Made by a program: the position numbers and the translations under genes. Source: Pararhizobium qamdonense (GTDB lineage: Bacteria > Pseudomonadota > Alphaproteobacteria > Rhizobiales > Rhizobiaceae). From it: a stretch of 64,000 nt of DNA. Positions 37,158 through 44,198 of this stretch are shown here, one piece after another. The stretch's first letter is position 1. The number at the start of each line of letters is the position of its first letter. The notes beneath the pieces are model-generated. The model was not told the DNA's origin. It was given only the letters and a program-made list of their open reading frames with translations, and ran no database searches. Where the stretch lies: contig NZ_CP119567.1 of NCBI RefSeq assembly GCF_029277445.1, forward strand, positions 558,001 through 622,000, read 5' to 3'.

Positions 37158-38228
37158 ATGGAGTATAAGCAACTCGGCAATACGGGCCTGCTCGTATCCC
37201 GCCTATGCCTGGGAACGATGACATTCAGCGATGGCGGCGGCATTTATGCCCATATTGGCAATGTCGGTCAGGCGGGCGCCGACGAACTGGTGAACGCTGC
37301 CATCAACGCCGGCATCAATTTCTTCGATACCGCCGACATCTACTCCGACGGCCAGAGCGAGCAGACCCTCGGGCAGTCGTTCCGCAACCTTGACCTTGCC
37401 CGTGGCGACGTGGTGCTCGCGACCAAGGGATATATGCGAACCGGACCTGGCCGCAACTCCATCGGTGCCTCACGCAAACACATCGTGGAGGCTGTCGAAG
37501 CGAGCCTGAAAAGGCTTGGTACCGACTATATCGATCTCTACCAAATCCATCAGAGCGACAGCATCACGCCGATCGAGGAAACGCTGCGCGCACTTGATGA
37601 CCTCGTTCGTCACGGCAAGGTGCGTTATACCGGATGCTCCAACTGGCCGGTCTGGAAAATTGCGACGGCGTTCGGCGCGTCCGAGCGTTTGCACCTTGCG
37701 CGTTTCGAAACCGTCCAGGCCTATTATTCGCTGGCCGGCCGCGACGTCGAACGGGAGATGATCCCGCTTCTTGATCATCAGCGCGGCGGCCTGCTGGTCT
37801 GGAGCCCTTTGGCCGGCGGCTTGCTGTCGGGCAAGTATGACCGGAATAACCAGACGCCGCAGGGTGCCCGGCGCTCGGGCTTCGATTTCCCGATCGTGGA
37901 CAAGGAACGCGCCTGGAATATCATCGACGCGCTGCGGCCGGTCGCGCAGGCCCATGAGACCAGCATAGCACGGGTGGCTTTAGCCTGGTTGCTGTCACGC
38001 CAGGCGGTGACCTCGGTCATCGTCGGAGCAAAACGGCTCGACCAGCTTGAGGACAATCTGGCTGCAGCAGATCTGAAGCTCAGCGACGACGACCTGGCTA
38101 AACTCGATGCGGTGAGCCAACTGCCGCCCGAATATCCCGGCTGGATGGTGGACACGCAAGGTGCCGACCGGCTTGGTCCACTCGATCTGTGGAAGAACGC
38201 AAGGACCGCGGCATCACCGCAGTCGTGA
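37158..38228 (+). CDS. Aldo/keto reductase
   Basis: This 356-residue cytoplasmic NADPH-dependent reductase has the TIM-barrel fold and a complete catalytic tetrad: Asp57 and Tyr62 (FFDTADIY), Lys90 (ATKGY) and His131 (YQIHQSD). The C-terminal NADPH site (SVIVGAKRLDQLEDN) is present. It resembles the YajO/Tas-like AKR11/12 group. AAGG lies upstream of the ATG. It is probably activated by the LysR protein encoded upstream; the two small exported-protein genes that follow may be co-expressed. Confidence 0.92.
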   Translation: MEYKQLGNTGLLVSRLCLGTMTFSDGGGIYAHIGNVGQAGADELVNAAINAGINFFDTADIYSDGQSEQTLGQSFRNLDLARGDVVLATKGYMRTGPGRNSIGASRKHIVEAVEASLKRLGTDYIDLYQIHQSDSITPIEETLRALDDLVRHGKVRYTGCSNWPVWKIATAFGASERLHLARFETVQAYYSLAGRDVEREMIPLLDHQRGGLLVWSPLAGGLLSGKYDRNNQTPQGARRSGFDFPIVDKERAWNIIDALRPVAQAHETSIARVALAWLLSRQAVTSVIVGAKRLDQLEDNLAAADLKLSDDDLAKLDAVSQLPPEYPGWMVDTQGADRLGPLDLWKNARTAASPQS

Positions 38229-38336
38229 TCCGTCGCCCCCCATTGGCTCGCTCTCCGCGCTGAACAACCCTTTTCAACCCGGTTCATGCACCGGCAGCCT
38301 TTTCCCTCTCCAACATCCCAACAAAGGACTGAGACA

Positions 38337-38909
38337 ATGACCCCCATGTCCCGGATATATTTCCCGCTTGCTGCAAGCCGCAACGTGGTCGCGGCAAGCC
38401 GCAACGTGATGGCCACATTGGTGTTCCTGGCCATCACCGGATCGGCACATGCCGAAGGCACCGTGGCGGCTGTCCGGCCGGAAATCCAGGGCACCGGCCT
38501 TGAGACGCAGAACAAGGCGATCGTTCGTTCGGCTTTTGAAACCTGGCGGACAGGCGGCAACATCTTTGCAGAGCTTCTCTCGCCCGACGTCGTCTGGACG
38601 ATCCATGGCTCCGGCCCGGTCGCGGGCACCTACCGGGGTCTGAAGGATTTCACCGAACGCGGCTCCAGCCCCCTGACCAGCCGTCTCAGCACCCCTATCT
38701 TGCCAGAGGTCCACGCTGTCGTTGCCGATGGAGACACGGTCATCATCCGCTTTGACGGCTCGGCAACGACAACCTCGGGCGCGCCTTACCGCAACCAGTT
38801 CGTCTGGATCTTCAAGATGAAGGACGGTTCCGTCACCGAGGCCGAGGCCTTTCTGGATCTGGCCGCCTACCAGCGCGTGGTCGATAACAATGAGCCCCGC
38901 GCCCGATAG
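38337..38909 (+). CDS. Exported SnoaL/NTF2-like protein
   Basis: This 190-residue protein has an N-terminal signal peptide ending near GSAHAEG and a nuclear-transport-factor-2-like domain (about residues 60-180; SAFETWRTGGNIFAELLSPDVVWTI). Such domains act as ketosteroid-isomerase-like enzymes or binding proteins; no function can be assigned. The signal peptide contains an in-frame 21-bp tandem duplication (two copies of A-A-S-R-N-V). The ATG at 38337 has AAAGGA about nine bases upstream; an ATG three codons later is possible. Confidence 0.82.
   Translation: MTPMSRIYFPLAASRNVVAASRNVMATLVFLAITGSAHAEGTVAAVRPEIQGTGLETQNKAIVRSAFETWRTGGNIFAELLSPDVVWTIHGSGPVAGTYRGLKDFTERGSSPLTSRLSTPILPEVHAVVADGDTVIIRFDGSATTTSGAPYRNQFVWIFKMKDGSVTEAEAFLDLAAYQRVVDNNEPRAR
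38373..38408 (+). repeat. 21-bp tandem duplication in a signal peptide
   Basis: GCAAGCCGCAACGTG occurs at 38373-38387 and again at 38394-38408. The 21-bp period preserves the frame and doubles seven residues in the n-region of the signal peptide. Confidence 0.85.
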
Positions 38910-39022
38910 GCACCCGCGACCCCTCCGGCATAGCGCGGCCACCCCGCCCTATGCCGGAGCCAGCCACACGCTCACAAAACCCACCCCACAACGGGGCAGC
39001 CAATCATCCTGGGAGACCAGCC

Positions 39023-39337
39023 ATGCGGCATGTGTTTGCTTTCCTGATAACCGCCACTCTTTTTGCTCAAACCGCTCAAGCTGAGGACACCACCATGCAA
39101 CCGCACCATCCCTATACCGGCCTCTGGGTGACCGACGATGGTCACGTCCGCCACGAACTCCTGCCATCGGGACGCTATGTCGAGGCACGCGGCACACGCG
39201 AACGCGCCTATGAGGGCCGCTATGAAGTCTCCGGCCAGCATATCGAATACTGGGACGACACCGGCTTCACCGCCGATGGCGACTTCGTGGATGCAGATAC
39301 CCTGCATCACGGCGGCATGGTCTTGCGGCGGAGGTAG
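39023..39337 (+). CDS. Small exported Atu4866-family protein
   Basis: The 104-residue protein has a signal peptide (cleavage near AQAED, about residue 20) and a compact beta-rich domain with P-Y-T-G-L-W-V-T-D-D-G, L-P-S-G-R-Y and Y-E-G-R-Y-E-V. This matches the Atu4866 domain named for Agrobacterium, a family without a known role. The ATG at 39023 has GGAG eight bases upstream. It follows the SnoaL-like gene by 113 bp. Confidence 0.82.
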   Translation: MRHVFAFLITATLFAQTAQAEDTTMQPHHPYTGLWVTDDGHVRHELLPSGRYVEARGTRERAYEGRYEVSGQHIEYWDDTGFTADGDFVDADTLHHGGMVLRRR

Positions 39338-39660
39338 GCTTGGTTCTCCATCCTTGTTGATGACTGCTATTGGCTTCGATCGTCTGCCACTTGATTTTGA
39401 ATGAGGCTTGCAGTGTGCATCAAAAGCCTTCGGCGATTGATGATATCCGCTTCGCCCGTGTTCGGACTTTGCAACGGGATTTCGTGCCGAGAGGTCAAAA
39501 ATAAAATATGAGCATCGCAGACAAGTTTAATTCCTCGTGTTATAGGCAGCCGCTCGCATGATTTAGGCTTGGCGGACATGAACGGGATGATGCGCATAGA
39601 AGGCAGCGAAGAAAACCGGTGGCGTGCGGGCGGGACCTCTGCTGCAGATGGTCTTGGCCT
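39338..39660. other. Intergenic gap before the iron-regulation genes
   Basis: This 323-bp stretch has no convincing gene. It must carry the promoter of the sigma factor gene. I looked for the ECF-type motif found before fecR and the receptor gene and did not find it here, so the sigma gene is probably not autoregulated by that route. No clear IRO or Fur-like palindrome was seen. Confidence 0.4.
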
Positions 39661-40173
39661 ATGATCGATGTCGATGCACGGCACGAAGTCTACATCGCCA
39701 ACCGCAAGGCGTTGATTGCCTATGCCACGCGGATTCTTGGCTCGCGGGAAGTGGCTGAAGACATCGTGCAGGATGCCTTCCTGCGGTTCTCACCGGCCAA
39801 TGCAAATACCGGCACATCGGCGCAGACACTTGCCTATCTCTATAAGATCGTGCGCAACCTTTCCTTCGATTTTCTGAAGCGCCAGAAAGTCGAGATGCGG
39901 GAAAAGCAGAACGAACCACCCTTCTGGTCGATCCCGAACGAATTGCCGACGCCGGAAGATTTTGTTGTCGTGACGGATGAGGTGCGGCAGATATCTCGGA
40001 TTCTGGATGATCTTCCTGCCGATGTGCGCACAGCGCTTGAGATGCACCGGTTCGGCGGATACAATCTGGAAGAGATTGCGGCCCATCTGGGGATCTCGGT
40101 TGCGACCGCCCATCGTCATGTCCGCACAGCCATGGTGCGGGTGGCGACGATGCTGGTTGCAAATGCGTCGTGA
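39661..40173 (+). CDS. ECF sigma factor, FecI-like
   Basis: The 170-residue sigma factor has region 2 (about residues 10-75; AEDIVQDAFLRF) and region 4 (about 110-165; YNLEEIAAHLGISVATAHRHVR). The layout and the adjacent FecR/receptor genes identify the iron-starvation FecI subgroup. It should recruit RNA polymerase to the receptor and siderophore genes when the FecR-type protein signals. The ATG at 39661 is the family start; an in-frame codon at 39619 would add 14 residues. No obvious Shine-Dalgarno is seen. Confidence 0.92.
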   Translation: MIDVDARHEVYIANRKALIAYATRILGSREVAEDIVQDAFLRFSPANANTGTSAQTLAYLYKIVRNLSFDFLKRQKVEMREKQNEPPFWSIPNELPTPEDFVVVTDEVRQISRILDDLPADVRTALEMHRFGGYNLEEIAAHLGISVATAHRHVRTAMVRVATMLVANAS

Positions 40174-40190
40174 AATACTGTCATCCGTAT

Positions 40191-40218
40191 GAAAAAAATT
40201 CTATCGCAGTTCGTCTTT
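40191..40218 (+). promoter_or_regulatory. ECF (FecI-type) promoter before fecR
   Basis: GAAAAAAA (from 40191) and TCGTCTTT (40211-40218) recur with exactly the same 20-base offset upstream of the receptor gene at 41309-41336. The A-rich -35 and CGTC-containing -10 resemble iron-starvation sigma promoters. The TSS would fall just before the strong AGGAGAGG at 40223-40230. Confidence 0.65.
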
Positions 40219-40230
40219 ATCCAGGAGAGG

Positions 40231-40293
40231 ATGGTTCGGCGAGACATGTCCGACGTGACATCAGCCGATCGCTGCAGGTACGATTTTGACTGA
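40231..40293 (+). CDS. 20-codon open frame upstream of and overlapping the FecR gene (leader peptide or displaced start)
   Basis: An ATG at 40231 sits directly behind the best Shine-Dalgarno in the area (AGGAGAGG) but its frame stops after 20 codons at 40293, overlapping the TTG start of the FecR gene (40286). Either it is a short leader translated to couple FecR synthesis, or the FecR gene has a natural or sequencing frameshift here. No similarity to a known leader peptide is recognised. Confidence 0.35.
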   Translation: MVRRDMSDVTSADRCRYDFD

Positions 40294-41272
40294 GATTAAC
40301 ACCATACCGCCCGCGATCCTGGAAGAAGCCATGGACTGGTTTCTCACCCTGAAGGCGCGTCCGGACTGTCGGCAGACGGAAGAAGAGTTTCAGGCGTGGC
40401 GATCCCGCTCGCTTGTGCATGCGCGCGCCTGGGAACAGGCGCTGAAAACCTGGAAATTGCTGGGCGAAGTGCCGCCGGTCTACGAGCATCTCTGGCGGCC
40501 TGCCCCGTCCCCTGCGGCCACCCCACGACCGCAACGCCGCCGCTGGAAGCGGTGGACGGCCGGGATCGGCGTGGCGCTTGCCGCCAGCACTTTCCTCTTG
40601 CTTGCCGGACCGTCGCTTCTGATCCGCTGGCAGGCGGATCATGTCACCAGCACGGCCGAAACCCGAACCCTCACGCTGGAGGATGGAACCGTCATCGAGA
40701 TGGGCGCAGACAGTGCGCTTGCCACCGAGATCACGCCGTCCGCCCGCCGGGTCACGCTCCTTTCCGGCGAGGCGTTCTTCGACGTCGCGCATGACGCCTC
40801 GCGTCCGTTCACGGTCAATGCCGGTGGCGTCGCGGTTGCGGTTCTCGGCACGGCGTTCGACGTCCAGCTGTCGGATAACGCAACGACGGTGGAACTTGCG
40901 CGCGGGACTGTTGCCATTTCCTATGACGGTCCGGACCACAAGCAAAATTTCGAACTTGCGCCCGGGCAGATGGCGGCAGTCGATCATAAAACCGGGGCGG
41001 TGATGCGCGATGCGATTGCGCCGGAGGATATCGCCGCCTGGAGAAGCGGGCGGATGTTTGTCAATGACATCACCGTCGGCGCTGCTACCGAGCGGTTGCA
41101 GCGTTACCATCCGGCCTGGATCAGCATACCCGACCCGGCGCTTGCCTCCCGCCGCGTGACCGGTCTCTACGATCTGAAGAACCCGGACGCAGCCCTTGAG
41201 GCGATCGTCAAACCGTTTGGCGGCAGGGTTCGCGAGGTGACACCCTACGGCCGTGTGCTCAGCCGATTTTAA
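40286..41272 (+). CDS. FecR family anti-sigma factor/regulator
   Basis: The 328-residue inner-membrane protein has an N-terminal cytoplasmic domain (about residues 5-50, DUF4880-like, AMDWFLTLKA), one transmembrane helix (about 93-112), and a periplasmic FecR domain (about 120-215; TLTLEDGTVIEMGADSAL). A C-terminal STN-interacting segment follows. It relays the ligand-bound state of the TonB receptor to the FecI-type sigma factor. No ATG fits the conserved N-terminus; TTG at 40286 is the best start, overlapped by a short upstream frame. It follows the sigma gene by 112 bp with an ECF-type promoter between. Confidence 0.9.
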   Translation: MTEINTIPPAILEEAMDWFLTLKARPDCRQTEEEFQAWRSRSLVHARAWEQALKTWKLLGEVPPVYEHLWRPAPSPAATPRPQRRRWKRWTAGIGVALAASTFLLLAGPSLLIRWQADHVTSTAETRTLTLEDGTVIEMGADSALATEITPSARRVTLLSGEAFFDVAHDASRPFTVNAGGVAVAVLGTAFDVQLSDNATTVELARGTVAISYDGPDHKQNFELAPGQMAAVDHKTGAVMRDAIAPEDIAAWRSGRMFVNDITVGAATERLQRYHPAWISIPDPALASRRVTGLYDLKNPDAALEAIVKPFGGRVREVTPYGRVLSRF

Positions 41273-41274
41273 GC

Positions 41275-41289
41275 TGACAAAAACAATCA
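41275..41289. promoter_or_regulatory. IRO-type motif (RirA site candidate)
   Basis: TGACAAAAACAATCA fits TGA-N9-TCA, the iron-responsive operator used by RirA in Rhizobium. It lies 20 bp upstream of the ECF promoter of the receptor gene. The motif is short and could arise by chance; the context supports it. Confidence 0.45.
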
Positions 41290-41308
41290 AGAAAAATTCC
41301 GATTGGAT

Positions 41309-41336
41309 GAAAAAAAATCGGAAGCCGGTCGTCTTT
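41309..41336 (+). promoter_or_regulatory. ECF (FecI-type) promoter before the TonB receptor gene
   Basis: GAAAAAAAA (from 41309) and TCGTCTTT (41329-41336) match the element before fecR with identical spacing. The receptor start is 51 bp downstream. It would drive the receptor and probably the siderophore operon behind it. Confidence 0.68.
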
Positions 41337-41387
41337 GGTTTGAAGCGCATGCCTGGGACGTTGCGCGGGAAACCGAGACTGAGTTAA

Positions 41388-43706
41388 ATGCGTTCGCAGA
41401 CAGGCCGCAACGGCAACAGATTTTTGACAGCAAGGCATAGCCGCGCCCACGGCCTGCGCCTGCTTGCCACGTCGGCGGTCATCGCACTGACGCCGCTTGA
41501 CCCGGCATCGCTCTCTCCCGCCTCGGCGCAGGACAAGACGTCCCGGCTGAACGGCACCCAAAGTTTCAACATCCCCTCCCAGCCGCTTCCCGGGGCATTA
41601 AATGCCTTCGGGCGGCAATCGGGCCTTCAGGTGACGCTTGCCGCCGCCACGTCGCGCGGCGTTCGGTCAAACGCGGTCAGCGGCACGCTAGAGCCGCAGC
41701 AGGCGCTGGCACAGCTTTTGTCCGGCACTGGCATTTCCTACCAGATCACCGGCGGCACGGCCGTGATCGGCCAGGCCGCGTCCTCCGGCGATGGAACGGC
41801 AGCGGCGAGGGCGGCTGGCGCGACCGCGCTTGAACCGATCTCCGTCTTCGGCGAGAGCGGCACTCTTGGCGCCGGTGAAATCCAGATCTCTGCAAAGGAT
41901 CTGGAGCGGACGAACCCGGCCAGCATTGCCGATGTCTTTTCCGGCGAGCCGGGTATTTCGGTCGGCAGTTCGCTGCCGATGTCGCAGAAGGTTTATGTCC
42001 ACGGCATCGAGGAAAACAACCTGGCTGTGACCGTCGATGGCAGCCGCCAGAACAACAAGGTCTTCCACCATGCCGGCACCAACCTGATCGATCCCATGCT
42101 GCTCAAGGCCGTCAGCGTCGATGCGGGCGTGGCGCCTGCCGATGCCGGTCCGGGCGCCCTTGGTGGCGCCATTGCCTATGAAACCAAGGATGCCCGCGAT
42201 CTTCTCGATGGCGATGGTTTTGGTGGCTTTGTCACCTCAAGCTACAACTTCAACAGCGATACCGTGACGACCGGAATAGCCGCCTACGGCCTCCACGAAG
42301 GCCTGGAATTCCTCGGCGCTTTCAACTTCGGGAAGGGCCACGGCTTCACGGCGGGCAACGGCGAGAATGTCGAGGGAACCAGCACAGACATCCTGAGTGG
42401 ACTTGGAAAACTCGGTTACGAGTTCGACAGTGGCGACCGGATCGAAATCAGCCATGAGCGCATCCACGATGAAGCACCCCGGCCCTATCGCGCCAATGCC
42501 GGGTTTGTCGATCCTGGACGGCCCTGGAAGGAGCCGACGATCCGCGACTATATTCTGGATCGCCAAAACACCGTGTTGACATATACGGACAGCACCCCGG
42601 AAGGCTGGTGGGATCCGAAGCTTGTGCTCGCCTATAGCAGAACCGAACTGGAAACGACTGTTTTCCTCGACCCCCGCTTCGACATTGCGCCCTATGCAGC
42701 GATCGGCACGACCGAAAGTTTGAACGGCAAGTTCGAGAACAAATTCTCCCTCGATATCGGCACTATCGTCGCCGGCGTCGATTTCTACAGCGACAAGGCT
42801 GACCTTGAGGACGCGTTCGATCCGGGAACGGAAAAATCCCGCAATATCGGCCTCTACGCGCAAGCCCGGATCGAGCCCTGGGACCGCATGCGGCTTTCTT
42901 TCGGCGGACGGGGCGATAGTCAAAAGTTCACCGGAACCACCGGCGAAGACTGGAATAATTCCGGTCTCAGCGGCAATGTTTCCGGCGAATACGATCTGAT
43001 CGCGGATGTCCTCATCGCCAAGGCCGGTTATTCGCATGTCTGGGCGGGCCCCACACTCGCCGAAAACTTCGTTGTGAACCCCAGATGGGACTATAGCAGC
43101 GGGCCGAAGCCCGTCACGGCGGATAACTATAATATCGGGCTGGAAGCCAACTATAACGATTTCACTGTTGAAGGCAGCGTCTTCCAGACAAGGCTTGATG
43201 ATGCCCGAGCCCCACGTTTTGCAATCGCGCGCGCGATCGAGACACATGACGTCCGCTCAACTGGCTTTGAAATCGGTGGGGGCTATAGCTGGGGCGACGG
43301 CTTCTTCAAGGTGAAATACGCTGATATCGATGTGGAAATCGATGGAAAGCCGGCCGATTCCGATATCGGCACCTATCTCGCCGCACCGGCGGGCCAGATC
43401 ATCACCGTGCAGGCGGTTCATACCTTCACGGATTGGGGTATCACGCTCGGCGCCGACGCAGAAATTGCGCTCGACTATGATCACGTAGCGCCAGGCAGCA
43501 AACCCTATCAGAGCTACCAGGTCTTCAACGCCTTCCTTGAGTACAAACCCCCGACCCGGCCGAACCTGACGTTCAGGGCGGATATCAAGAACATCTTCGA
43601 CGAGACCTATTCCGACCGCGCCACCTATGGCCAGGAATTTGCCAACGTGGTCCCGCTCTATGAGCAGGGCCGCGCCTTCATCCTGACCGCAAGGGCGACG
43701 TTCTGA
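41388..43706 (+). CDS. TonB-dependent receptor with signalling (STN) domain
   Basis: The 772-residue outer-membrane receptor has a long signal peptide (cleavage near ASAQD, about residue 48), a secretin/TonB short N-terminal domain (about 52-125; FNIPSQPLPGALNAFGRQSG), a plug domain (about 155-280; DVFSGEPGISVG) and a 22-strand barrel that ends in the typical terminal Phe. The STN domain allows FecA-type signalling through the FecR-type protein to the sigma factor. The plug resembles the haemoglobin/transferrin receptor subfamily, but the siderophore genes behind it make ferric petrobactin-like ligand uptake more likely. The Shine-Dalgarno is weak. Confidence 0.92.
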   Translation: MRSQTGRNGNRFLTARHSRAHGLRLLATSAVIALTPLDPASLSPASAQDKTSRLNGTQSFNIPSQPLPGALNAFGRQSGLQVTLAAATSRGVRSNAVSGTLEPQQALAQLLSGTGISYQITGGTAVIGQAASSGDGTAAARAAGATALEPISVFGESGTLGAGEIQISAKDLERTNPASIADVFSGEPGISVGSSLPMSQKVYVHGIEENNLAVTVDGSRQNNKVFHHAGTNLIDPMLLKAVSVDAGVAPADAGPGALGGAIAYETKDARDLLDGDGFGGFVTSSYNFNSDTVTTGIAAYGLHEGLEFLGAFNFGKGHGFTAGNGENVEGTSTDILSGLGKLGYEFDSGDRIEISHERIHDEAPRPYRANAGFVDPGRPWKEPTIRDYILDRQNTVLTYTDSTPEGWWDPKLVLAYSRTELETTVFLDPRFDIAPYAAIGTTESLNGKFENKFSLDIGTIVAGVDFYSDKADLEDAFDPGTEKSRNIGLYAQARIEPWDRMRLSFGGRGDSQKFTGTTGEDWNNSGLSGNVSGEYDLIADVLIAKAGYSHVWAGPTLAENFVVNPRWDYSSGPKPVTADNYNIGLEANYNDFTVEGSVFQTRLDDARAPRFAIARAIETHDVRSTGFEIGGGYSWGDGFFKVKYADIDVEIDGKPADSDIGTYLAAPAGQIITVQAVHTFTDWGITLGADAEIALDYDHVAPGSKPYQSYQVFNAFLEYKPPTRPNLTFRADIKNIFDETYSDRATYGQEFANVVPLYEQGRAFILTARATF

Positions 43707-43819
43707 CCGGCTGATTGCATCGCCGGTCCGGCGATGCGCGAAAGACGAGAGTGGGAAACCGGCGAAACATCGCCGCAGGCCGCTCTCCAAGACCCAAAGT
43801 CGAAAGACAGGAGTTCCAG

Positions 43820-44110
43820 ATGCAAGAAGCGACAACCCGTTTTGCGACGGAAAACGGCCAGAAATATCTGACCCAGCTCTGCAAGCATTTCGCCCACAAG
43901 ATCGACGTCACCCAAGCGGACGATCAGGGAGAGCTCAGATTTTCCTGCGGAACAGGATATCTTCAAGCCGATCCGGATGGCCTCAACATCCGGGTGCAGT
44001 CGCCCGACGAGGCCAATCTGACTGACACCAAATCCGTGGTCGAGGATCACCTCCTGCGGTTCGCGTTCCGGGAAAACAGCGGCCCCCTTCTATGGCAGCC
44101 GCCCGGCTGA
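43820..44110 (+). CDS. DUF2218 family protein
   Basis: This 96-residue cytoplasmic protein matches DUF2218: an N-terminal T-R-F-A-T-E-N-G-Q-K-Y-L-T-Q-L-C-K-H-F segment, a central F-x-C-G-T-G-Y-L, and a C-terminal D-H-L-L-R-F-A-F. DUF2218 genes are often found next to siderophore and iron-uptake genes, and this one lies between the receptor and the first NIS synthetase. The biochemical role is unknown; the conserved His and Cys residues could bind metal. The ATG has AGGAG seven bases upstream. Confidence 0.85.
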   Translation: MQEATTRFATENGQKYLTQLCKHFAHKIDVTQADDQGELRFSCGTGYLQADPDGLNIRVQSPDEANLTDTKSVVEDHLLRFAFRENSGPLLWQPPG

Positions 44111-44198
44111 CGGTCGAAGAGACAAACCGAATTCATCCATGAATTTCATCGCGTTGGATGACAACGCTCTTGCGCGGCTCCGCGTGCCGAGGAACGAC

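Noticed and set aside
41388..43706. Haem/haemoglobin receptor
   Set aside because: The plug resembles that subfamily, but no haem-uptake genes (hmuSTUV) are adjacent and the siderophore cluster follows directly, so a siderophore ligand is more likely.
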